Shown: positions 30,818 to 42,487, counted from the stretch's first letter. The stretch is DNA of 64,000 bases from Auricularia sp. M13 (GCA_037042915.1 CM073195.1:3348001-3412000); one strand, 5' to 3'. Numbers and translations: made by a program. Notes: generated by a model from the letters alone, not told the origin.

Positions 30818-32401
30818 TCAGTTGAGCAGAGGTTCAAGCCTCGAAGCGAAATCGGCAGGTACGTCTTTCCAGTCCACAGTCACTTGTTCAAAGCGCGCCG
30901 ATATCCACCCTCCGTTATGTGCTACAGTACGAGCCCCTATGCAAGCAAGGAGCTCCTCCGCACAGAAGGGCTCGGTGAATGCGTCTCCATCCTCCTCGCC
31001 GCGCAAAAATGAGAGTACCGCCAAATTTCTGCAGGGGTACGGCTCATCATCGTCGGGAGAGCCCAACAGGCGGAAGAAACCCGCGTCCGGGCGGCCGCCA
31101 ATGAACGTGGCCTCGCGCAGCTCCTGCATACCGCGCATGGCGCCCATCAATTTCGCGTCGAGCGGCATACGCGCGGCCAGCTCCAGCGTGTGCACGGACG
31201 CCAGCGCGCCGGCGGTCATCAGGTGGCGCAAGCCCAGAAAGTTCGTGGCGCGCGCACTCGTCGCGGCGATGTCGAAGCTCGCCGTCCGGAGCTGCGGGAA
31301 CTTGTAGATGAGCGAGAGCGGCTCGAATCCGCCCAGAGAGACGATGCTGAGCTCTGTCAGCGCGTCGTTCTGCAGGAGTTCGCATTGCCCTTCGCGCCCG
31401 ACGTGGAGCTCCATCTTCTCCGCGTTCGGGAAGGCCGCGAAGACGTTTACCAGCGCGTTGTTTCGAGGAGATATGCGAGTGGCAGCGGAGCCGCCGGGGA
31501 GAACGGATTCGATAGCGACGCTAGACACCTGCTGGTAGACAGATGCAAGCGGGTCGGAGAAGTGTCCCAGGCATGCGCGTACTGTCTTTAAATTCCGGGC
31601 GTCGGCGGGGAAAAGTGGCTCGAACTGGAGAGGGGATGAGGATAACAGAGCGAGCTCCTCGACCTTGTCCGCTTTGAAGTCGAGGATGGTCTTCATGTCA
31701 TTTACGCCGTGCTGCAGATATAAATCGAGCTTGCTAACTGGCGACTCCAGTAATTTATAGATGTCGCCGACCAACTTCGTGGCGTAAGTCTTGTTCGAAG
31801 GCGCCTTGTCGCCCAAATATTCGATAGTCACGTCGAGAGCACAATCGCCGGTGCGCGCCAAAGATGTCTCCAGGTAAAACGCCTGTAAATCGTACTCGCG
31901 AGCAGTATTGACCTTGTCCATTCGGATTGCGATGAAGCGCCACATCGCGGGAGTCTTGAGCGCCGCCTCGCGCCACCGACGCGACACGAGCGCCAGCCTG
32001 TACGGCAGGCGCTGGATGCGCTTCACAGACATGTCCTCGGAAGACTCTGCCGCATAGATGAAGATGATTGCCAGGATATTGTGTGGTACGCGGCGTAAGG
32101 GGTGGATGGTCTGTAAGTGGCGGCGTACGGCTGGATCTTCCTCCAGCGGCCGCTCGGCGAGCACGAGCTGCTGCTCCACCGCTTCGCGTCGCGCGCACGC
32201 CAGGTCGTATTCGCGTTTTGCAAAGAGTACCGCCGCCTCGGCTTCGATAAATCGCGCTCTGGCCTGCTCGACCTCCTTGGACGCGTCCAGAGCGCGTGCT
32301 CGGACTTGGTCAATCTGGCGCGTACGAGCCTCGGCGACAAGACCCAGGTACTGCCTCGCAGAGAGCATTTCGCTGTCCTCGTACTCTGCGCCTACGGGCA
32401 T
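30818..32401 (-). CDS. F-box-like protein with N-terminal coiled coil
   Basis: One exon of 527 residues. Residues ~15-85 form a charged helix (EARTRQIDQVRARALDASKEVEQARARF) with heptad-like pattern, probably a coiled coil. It is followed by an F-box-like helix pair IHPLRRVPHNILAIIFIYA...LALVSRRWREAALKTPAMW at ~105-165. The C-terminal 350 residues have leucine-rich repeat-like units (LSIVSLGGFEPL, LRTASFDIAAT, VHTLELAARM). Such proteins, very numerous in Agaricomycetes, usually act as substrate adaptors of SCF ubiquitin ligases, though many copies are lineage-specific and untested. It is divergent from BUD32. Domain assignment is by pattern only. Confidence 0.8.
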   Translation of the reverse strand: MPVGAEYEDSEMLSARQYLGLVAEARTRQIDQVRARALDASKEVEQARARFIEAEAAVLFAKREYDLACARREAVEQQLVLAERPLEEDPAVRRHLQTIHPLRRVPHNILAIIFIYAAESSEDMSVKRIQRLPYRLALVSRRWREAALKTPAMWRFIAIRMDKVNTAREYDLQAFYLETSLARTGDCALDVTIEYLGDKAPSNKTYATKLVGDIYKLLESPVSKLDLYLQHGVNDMKTILDFKADKVEELALLSSSPLQFEPLFPADARNLKTVRACLGHFSDPLASVYQQVSSVAIESVLPGGSAATRISPRNNALVNVFAAFPNAEKMELHVGREGQCELLQNDALTELSIVSLGGFEPLSLIYKFPQLRTASFDIAATSARATNFLGLRHLMTAGALASVHTLELAARMPLDAKLMGAMRGMQELREATFIGGRPDAGFFRLLGSPDDDEPYPCRNLAVLSFLRGEEDGDAFTEPFCAEELLACIGARTVAHNGGWISARFEQVTVDWKDVPADFASRLEPLLN

Positions 32402-32959
32402 GGTTGTATACGGAACAGCGGTGGACGGAAGGAAAGAGTCCTTACCCGACGTTCGGAATATCCCGCCGACGCGTTTCCATGCTCCGCTCGCGCACCATCC
32501 CGCTTCTTTCTGTCACCTTTAATCCAGGGATACATGGGCTCGTCAACGTCTTGCAGCCCATGGGACTCACGCACGGCTTCGACATCACAGTCCCCGCAGG
32601 CTCGACGACCCTCATGATCATCCCCCGCATGTCGATGGATGAACTTCCAGCTGTCCGTCCTTCCGCGCGAGGTTCAAAATCTCCCCTGCAGCTGCTGAGA
32701 GAGGAGTTGGCGCTCGAGTTACCCGATCTGCCAAGCTCGACACGAGTATTGGGATGGATATCAACGGTACTGTGGCATTCCCAACCATTTATATAGGCTA
32801 TTTGCGTAATTCTCTCTCCCCCGGTTGTTGATTAAGATGTTAAACTGTTGACGCAGATATGAGAATTGACTCTGCGGGAACGAATCTGAAGATAAAGCTC
32901 CGGCGTCGGGTTTATTGAGGCAATCTCCGACTCCTGATTCCCTTTCCCCTACGATCACC
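32402..32959. other. Divergent promoter region, possible short ORF
   Basis: 558 bp between the F-box gene and BUD32, transcribed away from each other. An ATG at 32479 opens 105 codons to 32796 (MLRSRTIPLLSVTFNP), with no family match. It is more likely non-coding, so I do not call it a gene. Confidence 0.4.
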
Positions 32960-33864
32960 ATGTCGCTGCAAGGTGCGCTGACCGACGCCGACCTCGTATC
33001 CCAAGGCGCTGAAGCCGTGAGTCTCATCCTCTGATTAAAACGACAAGCTTAACAAAATGGTTCAGTAGAAGGTGTATCGCGTGCAAGTGTACCCAGCACC
33101 GGCGGCGCGCATCTGCGTCAAGCATCGATTCCCCAAGACCTACCGGCACCCGAGCTTGGACTCTACATTGTCCCGCTCGCGTCTGCAGGCCGAAGCGCGC
33201 GTGCTCGCTCGGTGTCTGCGCGCCGGCATCAACGTGCCTGCTGTACGGCTTGTGGACTTGGACGGCGGCCTGCTCGGCACTGAATGGATCGAGGGCTTGT
33301 CCGTACGGCGCATACTCGGCGGCGGCGACGAAGGCGCAGAAGAAAACGATGATTCTGGCGATGAAGACGAGATCGACGTGTTATCGCAGTTCGGCGTCAG
33401 CCAAGGTCTGCCGCCCATTAACAAGCCAGCCCAGCGCTGCAGACATTGACGCGCCGCAGAGGACTTGATGCGCCTCATCGGACGTGAAATCGGGAAATTG
33501 CACCTCGCAGACATCATCCACGGCGACCTCACAACATCCAATATGATTCTGCGCACTCGCGTGGCGGGGACACCAGCTGAACTCGTCCTGATCGACTTCG
33601 GCCTGGCATTTACGTCTACGCTTGTCGAAGACAAAGCCGTAGACCTGTATGTTCTCGAACGCGCCTTCGCCAGCACGCATCCGGAGTCTGAGACGCGATT
33701 TGCTGCCGTGCTTGATGAGTACGCCTCGGTGCTCGCAAAGTCTTGGGAGCCGGTGAGGCGACGGTTGGAAGACGGTCAGTGCAGCCGTTCGGGATTCATG
33801 TGAGCGTCGCGCTGATTATTATGCAGTTCGCTTGCGAGGCAGGAAGCGCAGTATGGTCGGTTGA
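32960..33864 (+). CDS. BUD32: EKC/KEOPS complex kinase Bud32
   Basis: Exons 32960..33016, 33069..33405, 33460..33774 and 33827..33864 encode 248 residues. This small kinase (PRPK family) is the ATPase/kinase of the KEOPS complex that makes the N6-threonylcarbamoyl-adenosine tRNA modification. Motifs: KVYRVQV, KHRFPKTYRHPSLD, the catalytic loop HGDLTTSNMIL, the metal loop DFGLAF, VDLYVLERAF and the diagnostic basic C-terminus RLRGRKRSMVG. The last residues are encoded by the 38-nt exon 4, which restores the conserved end. An acidic insert EENDDSGDEDEID separates the N- and C-lobes, as often in basidiomycetes. All splice phases agree. Confidence 0.95.
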
Positions 33865-34360
33865 CATGTACAGTACTCAATTACCAGTCCAACATGTTTC
33901 TGCGATATCGAAACCGCCTTGCCAAAACGTTCCTTTTGAGGCGCTCGGCGGGACACACACCGCCCGCATCTCTGCAACTATGCATTCACATTCGTTCAGT
34001 GAGCGACGTGCGGCTGCCGGGCGACCTGTTTCCTGATGTTCGCACCCTCGCCGGGAGGGCGTGGACCTTGTTGCGATTCAGGTAATGCAATGTCTCGACA
34101 AGCCGCTCGCTATCTACTGGAGGCATGCTCTGCTCGTGCGAGAATCCTCGATTCAGGGTTGCAAACCCGGCAATGTTCAGTTGACTTCGAACGGTTATTT
34201 CAAGCAGTCATATAATGTTAATTAAATTATGTGCATGAGACGCACGACACACGGGGGTAAGTGGCGGAGCGAGCGGGACAGTGCATGAGCACTAAGTGTG
34301 TGGGTCGAGAAGGCGGATACGCTACTTCAGAAGAAAGGTATGGGATGTTTTCTCTCAGCT
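33865..34360. other. Intergenic, convergent
   Basis: 496 bp between the stops of BUD32 (+) and the GH20 gene (-). No coding or RNA gene recognised. Confidence 0.5.
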
Positions 34361-36483
34361 TCACGCGTTGAGGTCGCACGCACCGGGGCGGAGCGCGCAG
34401 AACAGCGGCTGGAGGGCGCGCGCGCGGACGCCGCGCTGGACGAGGCGGTAGCGGATGTCGTGCAGGCGCGGGAGCGCCTCCTGGCCGCTGCGCGGCTTGC
34501 CGTCGGGGCCGTTCGCGCCGGTCCAGAAGACCTCGGCCTGCGTCACGCCGCGCGGGAAGGCGGTGTCGTCGAGCGACGCCGCGTCCGTCTGCTCGGACCA
34601 GAGGAGCGCCTCGCCGCCGAGCACGAGGTTGTGCTGGTCGGGCGTCGTGCCGTTGTAGGGGTCGAACGCGTAGATCTTCTGCCAGGTCTTGTACGGCTCG
34701 CACCACGAGTTGCACTGCGGGCAGTCGCCCAGCCAGCCGCCGAGACCACAATCCTGGGAGTTGAGAAATCAGAGTCAGCACCAGGTCGGCATGCACACGG
34801 ATTGTCGCTGTCCACGGTTCCCACATGCAGGTGGCGCATCATGAGCATGAGCACGATCACTGCCCCTTTTCCGGGATCGCGTTCCCCATCACGCCGGACG
34901 CACACGAGGGGACCATGTGAAAAGCAAAAACTCACAAGGTAGAAGAAGTCGCTGGCAGCGTGCACGATGCGATAGCCCTTGCTGGCGACAGCGCCGACGT
35001 TCTCGGACGAGATCCAAACCCTGTGCAGGAGTGAGAACACCGAACAGTAATCATGATGAACGTGAAAACACACATGACCACGGTGTCCTTGGCGAGCGGG
35101 AGCGCGTTGTCGAGGACCATCTCCTCCCAGACGACCGGCGTCTTGCCGACGTCACGGAGCGCCTGGTGGGTCTTGTCGGTGAAGACACCAAGGGCCTGGT
35201 TGAAGGTCTGCTTGTTGGCCTCAAGCGCGGCCTGGGTGGCGCCATCCTCAGCGTAGCAGTTGGCGTTGATCTCGTCACCGCCGGTCGAGAACAGGGAGCT
35301 GGGGAACTGCGGGGCGACGGCCTTGAAGAGCTTGGACGTGAAATCAATCACCGAGCTGTTGGCAAGGCGCAGCTGGCCGGACGGCGGCTCGTTCGCGAGG
35401 TGCTGCCACGGCGCGCCCTCGGGGCACGCGATGAGCTCCGGGTGCGACTTGGAGAGGACGCTCGTGTGGCCGGGCGTGTCGATTTCCTGCGAATAGCTCA
35501 GCTCCCGCCCGGCGTCCCGAACGCAATGCGTCCGCTGTTACATAGTTCTTTGGGATACTCACAACGACGATGTCGATGCCGCGCTAATCAGGGAAGGCTG
35601 TCAGCGGGAGTGATGCGGGTGTGCATATGAAATGAGAAGAACGCACGACAGCAGCGTATTTGGTGATGTCCTTGATGTCCTTGGGCGTGTAGACGGCGCT
35701 CGCCGAGTACGCGCCCTTGGCAGAGATCTCGGGCAGCGAGGGGATGACGAGCGGGAAGGACTGCGAGTCGACGATGTGCCAGTGGAACTGGTTGAGCTTG
35801 ACAAGGCTCATGACATCGAGCACGCGCTTGATGTCTGCAACCGGGTAGCTGGGACGCGTGCCGCGCGTCAAGTCAGAACGGGAGCGCATGCTGCTGTTGA
35901 CCAAAACGCACTAGTTGCGGGCAGTGTCAAGCATGAAGCCGCGGTAGGGGAAGGCGGGGTAGTCCTTAATGCTCAGCGGCGCGTTGATCAGGTAGATGTC
36001 GTTGCCGTGCGAGAACCAGAGCTGCTGGAACGTCGACAGACCGCGGAGGAGACCCAGGGTAGTGTTGGCGCTGAGGGTAGCCGGGGCGCCCGTAGCGGGG
36101 ATCTCGAGCGAGTAGCTCTCGTCGCGCTGGCCGATGGGCTTGACGGACTCCTTCGCAATGGGCTCGGCCTTGGCGCCGTGGTTGAGGACGAGGTTCAGGC
36201 CGGAGAGCCACTTGCCCGCCTTGACGGCCTTGGCGTCCGCGTCGCCGCGGCCGACGACGAGGCGCTCGAGCTTCTCGTGGCGGATCCAGTACGCAGCGCG
36301 TCCCGCGGCGTCGTGCAGGTCGCCTGGCGCGTTCGGCACCTTGACATTGATCTTGAAGTTGCTCGAGAGCTTGAGCGCGGTCTTGCCCTCGTGCAACTCG
36401 CGCGGGTTGGGCCACAGCCCGGCAACGTTCGACGGGAAGACAAGCGCGAGCGCGACGACGGCAGCGAAAAGCCGGCCGGCCAT
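34361..36483 (-). CDS. GH20 beta-N-acetylhexosaminidase, secreted
   Basis: Six exons, complement(join(34361..34753,34936..35020,35074..35486,35563..35583,35647..35848,35912..36483)), encode 561 residues. A signal peptide (MAGRLFAAVVALALVFPSNVAG) is followed by the N-terminal alpha/beta domain and the GH20 barrel: FMLDTARNYYPVADIKR, FHWHIVDSQSFPL, RGIDIVVEIDTPGHT, the catalytic Asp-Glu pair ~336-337 in STGGDEIN, WEEM, and C-terminal LGGEALLWSEQTD. The enzyme releases terminal GlcNAc from chitin oligomers or N-glycans, acting in wall turnover. Exon 3 is only 21 nt (RGIDIVV). The last intron (34754..34935) is longer than the others. The start at 36483 is preferred over an upstream in-frame ATG at 36549, since it begins the signal peptide. 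Confidence 0.94.
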
Positions 36484-36878
36484 TTTGTCTGCGAAGTGAG
36501 AAAACGAGTGGGAAGGTGGGGAGGGGATGAGAACAGGCGCCGCTATCAATCATGATTATTTAAATCGCGAGGACTCTTGCAGCGGTCTGATGACCGAACA
36601 CGGGCGGCGTTAACCGCCCAGCTCAATGACCCCGGCAGTCCACATGCACCACGGACGTTGATGATGAAGTGATCCAGCGTGCCACATGTCTCTGGCGGCC
36701 CTGGCCACGCATTCACGCGTACAGCGCTACGTCGTATGACGGCGGGGTCTATATTTCAGACACAAGAACAGCAAGATAGGAACGACACGCGTGCAGCGAG
36801 AGCGCCAATGCATCACTTGACCACAGCGACCCCCATTACACCCGCTCAAGATAACGTTCAGACGCGCGTGCAGCAGAA
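36484..36878. other. Intergenic
   Basis: 395 bp between the start of the GH20 gene and the stop of the epsin gene, both on minus. Probably the GH20 promoter and the epsin 3' UTR. Confidence 0.5.
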
Positions 36879-39497
36879 TCACAGCAGCAAATCGTCGCCG
36901 CCACCACCCGCGGCCGAGGACGTGGACGTCGACCCGCCGAAGTTGCCCCACTGGCTCTGCGACGGCTTCTGGCTCGCACCGCCACCCCAGATAGCTGTCT
37001 GCGCTTTCTCCTTCTCGAGATCCTTCATCGACTTGACGGCCGTGGCGGGCTTAGCAGCGGAAGACGCCGCGGAGCCGCCCAGACTCATGTTCCACAAGTC
37101 GTCAAAATTGGCAGCACCCTTCGAAGTGGTCGACGTCGAAGACACCGCGGGCGTCAGGCCAGGGCGCGTCGCTTGCAGCGGTGGCGGAGAGGCGGGCATA
37201 ACGTTCCTGGGCGATATCATGCTCTGCGGCTGCTGGGGCGAGAGGCCGCCGAACGAGCCCATGGACAGCGAGCCCGTCGGACGGTGCATGCTGGCAGGGG
37301 CGATCGCAGGCGCAGGCGCCGGAGCGCTCCCGCCGCCAAACCCGCCAAGCACATCGAACACGTTGCCACCCACTGCAGGGGCGGGAGCTGCAGGCTTCGC
37401 AACCGGTGCCGCGGCAGGGGGCGCTGGCGCGCTTTCAAATCCGCCGAAATCATCGTCTTACCGGACATAAGTCAGCGGAACGAACCGCAAGTAAGTCAGA
37501 CGCACCATCAAGGCTGACGCTGGACGGGACGGGCAGCGCCTTATCTACTGCCGGGGCCGGGGCAGGAATCGGGTCGTCGAACCCACCGAGAAGATCGACC
37601 ACGGGAGCTGGCGCGGGCGCAGGAGCAGGCGCGGGCCTGGTGGAGGAAGCCCGCGCCGGCTCAGCAGCGATGCGCGTGCTGCCCGACCTGCGCGGCGGGG
37701 CGGACGAAGTGCGATGTGGCTGGCGCAAGTCGTCTTCGCCAGGATCGTACTCGTCGTACTCCTGACGTCGACCCACTGAGTCCCTGAAGCCAGAAGACGA
37801 CGAACTCGACTGGAATCCTCCGCCCGTGCTGTAGACTTTTCACGACGTAAGCGGACGAACAGCTGCATGAGAGCACGAAAACGTACAGTCGCTCGTGCTG
37901 GACACGCCGCCACCGCTCCATCCTCCACCGTCACCGAGCGAGTCAGAACCGAAGCCGCCATAGCGAGAGCCGCCGGAGCTGAATGAGAGGCCATCGTTGC
38001 CGGTTCCAGTGTATTTGTTCTTGTTCATCTTGGCCTTCTTGCGCTCCGTGCGCACCTTGTCCAAGTCGCCCAGGAGCTCTACGATTTCTCGCGAACGGTT
38101 GCGTACTGAAAATATGTGTCAATGGGATGAACTTTGATAGGATGGAAATTATGAAGCGCTAGTCGTCCTTGAGTCGGCCTTCAAAGACGGACATCGTCTC
38201 CAGAGGCATGCCAACAGACAGGTGCGTAATCCGGGATTTGGAAGGAGCGGACTGAACCGTTGCTCCCTGCCTCGGAGACACACATACTCTGTGCATGAGG
38301 GATTCACCGCGCCGCAGCGTCGGTGACCCTCAAACCCGCAATAGGGTATGCTAACTGCGAAATCGTCCAGCACGAGCGGCACAGGTTGCACGTTCCAGTT
38401 GTCTGCTAAGACGTATTGGACCACCACGTGGTCGCGAAGCCTTCGACGCTGCCGGTCAAAGGGCATAAACAACTTACCGTTGATTCCTTGGTCCTTGCCC
38501 TTGTCGTCGATGTAGTGGAAGTTGCGCAGCATCTTAATGGTACCAATGTGCGAGCGGGCGTCATCGACGGTGCGTTCGCTTCCGTTCTTGATCAAAAATT
38601 CGAGCAGCTGCAGCGCCTGAAGTGAACGTTAATCGTGATCAAAAACAGTAGGAGATGCAGCAAGCTCGCAACATTCCCCCATCGTAACATTAGGTATCAC
38701 AGTGAGCTCGCAGCAGTCCGCAACGCTGCTCGCAACGAAATCTTGAGACGAGAACGTTCGAGCGTTGCGACTCCCGAACTTGGAATGCCGCAACAGGTTG
38801 CAACATTACTCGGAACGCCATCCACTTCCTTGTTATAAAGAAGTGGAAACTATGCTTGAATGCCAGGTGCGGTCGGGCAATGCGAAAATCATGGCAACGA
38901 CGTTTTGTGAGAAGAAAATCGTCGTGTCCCGTTGCGAATTCGTTGCGAACTCGCGTTACGAGTTGTTGCGAGAACGGAGACCCCCAAAGCCGAAGCCAAC
39001 TCACCTTGTATATCTGTCTCCATTGTCTGGCCTCCTTCTCCATAAAGCGAGAATAAATACAGGGCATAATTTCGTTGAATTGCTGGCTGCACGGAGTTGT
39101 CATCGTATTTCCAAGATGTCTGGTCGCAACATACTAGTTGAAGGTCCTGTATTCGAAAGCAAATCACTTAGGACATTCTGGCATGGTTCTGAATATCAAT
39201 GGCACGTACCCTTGGGCGATTTCGTTCATAAGAGTTGAGCTCGCGCCCCTAGTCGGTCGTAATCAGTCCCGTTTCTGCAACAGCAAGGTCCGCAGCTGCA
39301 TACCAAGGGTCATCGTTGGTGGCCTCGCGGACCTTAGCCTCCATCTCGCTCACGTTCAGGACGATATTTTTTGCCTGTGACACGGTGAGCTCGCTGTCTC
39401 GTACAATGGTGAGGCCACTGACCTGATTGTAGACGCTCTTGACATCGTACATGGTAATCTGGGATAGCTGCTTGCCCAAACTCTCAAGCGTGTCCAT
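36879..39497 (-). CDS. ENT3: ENTH-domain epsin of Ent3/epsinR type
   Basis: Nine exons, complement(join(36879..37456,37506..37835,37887..38105,38478..38616,39005..39086,39135..39146,39210..39248,39304..39374,39423..39497)), encode 514 residues. The ENTH domain (residues ~10-150) reads MYDVKSVYNQAKNIVLN, EMEAKVREATNDDPWGASS, TLMNEIAQGTFNYQQFNEI, EKEARQWRQIYKALQLLEFL and NFHYIDDKGKDQGINVRNRS; the order and motifs match yeast Ent3 and animal epsinR, which bind phosphoinositides and work in clathrin traffic between Golgi and endosomes. Exon 4 is only 12 nt. The tail is disordered, with SFGGLS, NVFDVLGGFG, DDDFGGFES and NFDDLWN motifs typical of clathrin/adaptor binding. Introns 5 and 6 are about 380 nt, far longer than elsewhere. 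Confidence 0.93.
38666..38971. repeat. Hairpin-like cluster of TCGCAAC/GTTGCGA heptamers inside an ENT3 intron
   Basis: Six exact copies of TCGCAAC or its complement occur at 38666, 38730, 38764, 38931, 38942 and 38965. The first two are in one orientation and the rest in the other, on either side of an 8-bp inverted repeat TCCACTTC..GAAGTGGA at 38821..38847. Only about 0.04 copies would be expected by chance in 306 bp. Its layout, inside the 388-nt intron, resembles a decayed palindromic element (MITE-like). I see no transposase and no clear target-site duplication. Confidence 0.5.
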
Positions 39498-40563
39498 GCT
39501 GGGCCAAAATTCGTGGTCCTGGCTGGACCGGCCGACGTGGACGAAGCTGACCTGTTCGATGACCGGCTCCGGCCGCAGACCCTCCCATCTCGCACCAAGT
39601 CGCACCGCGACAACAGCGAACGCCGACTGCATGCTGACATTGATAGATAATTAATCTTGATACTGATGATTTTCGATAATCGATTCTGAGCTATATTCTG
39701 GCTGCAGTGGCAAATCTGATGATTTCATCGCTTTTTTGCGCACCTCCGCTCAGGGCCGGACCCGCTAGACCTCATTAGCACATGTCCGGGGAGGGTCACA
39801 GCTTCATTAGGACGATCCAGCGATAGCAAGGTGGTACACGGGCTCGAAGGACCGACGTTTGGCATTTCTCATGCGCGTTATCAACATTCCCCTTGTCAAC
39901 CATTCACAGCACACCCGCCTGTCCGACTAGCAATGCATTCTCGCGTTCTCATCTTCTCAAATGAGCTGTTGTTCCCTCCACCGACAGTCGGCGACCTGTC
40001 TGCCCTCAAGTCCCGAGCACCGGCAGCGATGCGCTGACTTCCCTGTGCAGTTTGCAACGTGGAAGTGACCGCACCATTGGCAGTTCAACGCTCATTTGGC
40101 AATGTTCGACAGTGCGCGGCGTCGCGCGCTGCAGTTTGGACAAGGCGACAGGAATGTTTACACCGACCCTTTGCACCTTTTCCGGCGTCCGCCTTCCAAT
40201 GCTAGTGCTCCCTTCATCAACTTCTCAAGGCAGTCCCCAACCGTCTCCCGCTTTCAACATACATTTAATGTCTACATGGTCGAACCGCCGGGGGTCTGCG
40301 CGCACTTCACACTCGCCATCTTCAATCGTGGTTCTCTCATCATCCCCGGACGTCGACTGAAGTGCATCCCACAAACGCCTCTATTTGAGCAAGCCTATTC
40401 GAGTTACCTACAACACCCGACTCCGTGCATTGCCTCTGCGCATCATCACGTCTCACGGGTCCGCTGTGTGGCAATCCTCCGAAGCGCGGTGCTGAGGCTA
40501 CAAGTGTGCACATAGCGCTACCCGCCTCACCCCCGAGTCTATTTTCCTCTTTCCCACATCGTC
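39498..40563. other. Intergenic between divergent genes
   Basis: 1.07 kb between the epsin (minus) and the 40564 gene (plus). Reading frames such as 40096..40515 do not resemble a known protein. It should contain both promoters. Confidence 0.5.
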
Positions 40564-42487
40564 ATGAGCAAAGCCAACGCAACTGATTCAGAATCGGTCG
40601 CATCCACCAACTTCCAACATCTCCTGCAACACGCAACAGCGGGCATCCCGCTCTGGCACCCTGCTCCTTCATCATCTGCAGAGATGGGCGATTGCGGGTA
40701 CGTCGAGTTTGGGAGGTTTCATAAGGTGCGTCACGGCCAGGGCCAATCCAGAGCTTTCAAGAACTCATTGGAGGGATACCGCAGCTATTCAACGTATTTG
40801 ACCCGCCCGACGGTCTGCCGGGTCTCCCGCTTCCCGCCCGCTGTTATCGGCACCGCGCGACGGTGCCCAACACGTCTGTGTACTGTTCGTCCGCGACAAG
40901 CTTCTTCGGCGCACACGGCGGGTTTCCTCTCGTTTCAGGATCACACGCCGGGTACGTATGAATTGCGTCTCAAGTCTTCATTTCCGTCCCAGCATACTCA
41001 CCTCTGGCACATGTAATAGACAGCAAGTCGAAGTCGAATTCGATATCGACCACCGTCAGCGCCATACCGCATTCCTCCTGCTGGGAGGTAGCACGCACGA
41101 GACGGAGGAGCTGTCCGAGACGCGCATGCTACAGGACTTCCTGATTAACAACGAGCTGCTCATTCTCCGGACATTGGCGAGACGCGGCGTCCACTTGAAT
41201 CCCAACGCTGATCTTGTTCTTCTCCACGGTGCGACGAAGGCTAGCGGATGGTGTGGCGGAATTGTTCAGAGCGAGACTATTGATGTCAGCCGATCGCCAC
41301 ACGATGACTTGGAAGACCTCGAGACCGCGGGAATCAGTGGAAGCATCCGCTTCTCTGCGGGAGTACGCGCAGGTCAGCCTGAGCACGTGGTCCGGATGCA
41401 TGATGTGGCCAAGGAGGCGAGTGTCTTAGAACACGAATCAGTCAGGCGAAGACTCACCTCCTCATCTAGCATATGCGAAACACAGCGCTCACCTGGTCTT
41501 TCACCCAAGGCCCGTCATCGAATCTGGCAGCTAGCTATTGCGTTGCAATTCGACCGGTAGCGATTCGCCGACGGAACCGTGTCTTGGACGCTCTGGGAAT
41601 GATTTCAGCATCCACACCAGCAAGGGCGCCTCTGCTGCCAGTGGCAGTTCATGCACATGCTCGATCACAGAGCGACGTTCTTCGGAGAGTCCGTTCGTCG
41701 GTAATTGACCTCAGACTAAAAGCGCGCGAGCTTTTCGTAAGTGCCACGAATGGTCATGTTCTGTTCCCTGACGCTGAGCAGGTCCCCTCTCATCGGCGGA
41801 CTCCCACCGTGACCTCATCGTCTGCCATGCAAACTGCGACGCACACACCGGCATCGTCGACCGAGTCGAATGGTTATTTCGAACATTCCGAGCCTGGAAC
41901 GGCACGCACTTCGATGAGCGAAGAAGGTTCGTCCCCTTCAAGTCAGCATCGTGATGATCTACTTACTACATGTAACATGCTATCAGCCGAACCTTCGCGC
42001 GGCCCCAGCATACTGCACGGAATCCTCGACGCCGTGTTGGCCGACCATCCGAACATTGCGCTTGCAGTGGGCGACTGGAATGTCATTGATCGCTATGTCG
42101 ACGTGGGTTAATGTTTCTCACCAGACAAATCAGCGTGTGAACTGATGGGGTTAATTTTAGGCCCACAAAGAGCTTCCCGGCATCGACTGCTCGAAGTCGC
42201 TGGACATTTTGCACACAGGGAATCACGGTACGACTCGATGCGACGAGTGGGCCGAAGAAGATTCTCACAGCGACTATTTCTCAGGATACGTCGCGTATCT
42301 GCTAGACGTGGCGCCTCCCGTACACCACACTCACCAGCTACACTTCGAAAGCATTGTTACACCCTCCGAGGAGCTGGATTCCCTGCATGCGCAACAGTTC
42401 CGGCCTCATATGTACCGTCTCAGGGACAGTATTCTCAAGCTCGAAACTCGGCATTTCACCTTGACCGAAGCAGGAAAAGAGATATAA
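40564..42487 (+). pseudogene. Lineage-specific unknown protein gene, apparently frame-disrupted
   Basis: Translated pieces in order look like a very common Agaricomycete protein family of unknown function: GIPLWHPAP...MGDCGYVEFGRFHK (40564..40725), FQELIGGIPQLFNVFDPPDGLPG (about 40752..40951), then RMLQDFLINNEL and NADLVLLHGATKASGW (41020..41420), CVAIRPVAIRRRNRV and HGILDAVLADHPNIALAVGDWN (from about 41531 to 42102), and HKELPGIDCSKSLDILHTG to the stop (42161..42487). Later junctions have normal introns of 58-110 nt, but exon 1 to exon 2 would need an intron of only 26 nt. A one-base frameshift near 40745-40760 explains it better. So it is either a recent pseudogene or has a base error. No enzyme motif is visible. 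Confidence 0.5.

Noticed and set aside
32479-32796. A 105-codon ORF between the F-box gene and BUD32
   Set aside because: It lies in a divergent promoter region and matches no family I know; kept only as a note.
38666-38971. CRISPR-like array in the epsin intron
   Set aside because: Units are only 7 bp, unevenly spaced and in both orientations, in a eukaryotic genome. It is treated as a repeat or MITE-like element instead.
40096-40515. A 139-codon plus-strand frame upstream of the 40564 gene
   Set aside because: No family match, no splice partner and no recognisable start context. Probably non-coding.
41473-42111. Possible LINE endonuclease fragment (VGDWN-like phrase)
   Set aside because: The surrounding exons align better with the C-terminal part of an Agaricomycete-specific protein family, and no reverse transcriptase is present.
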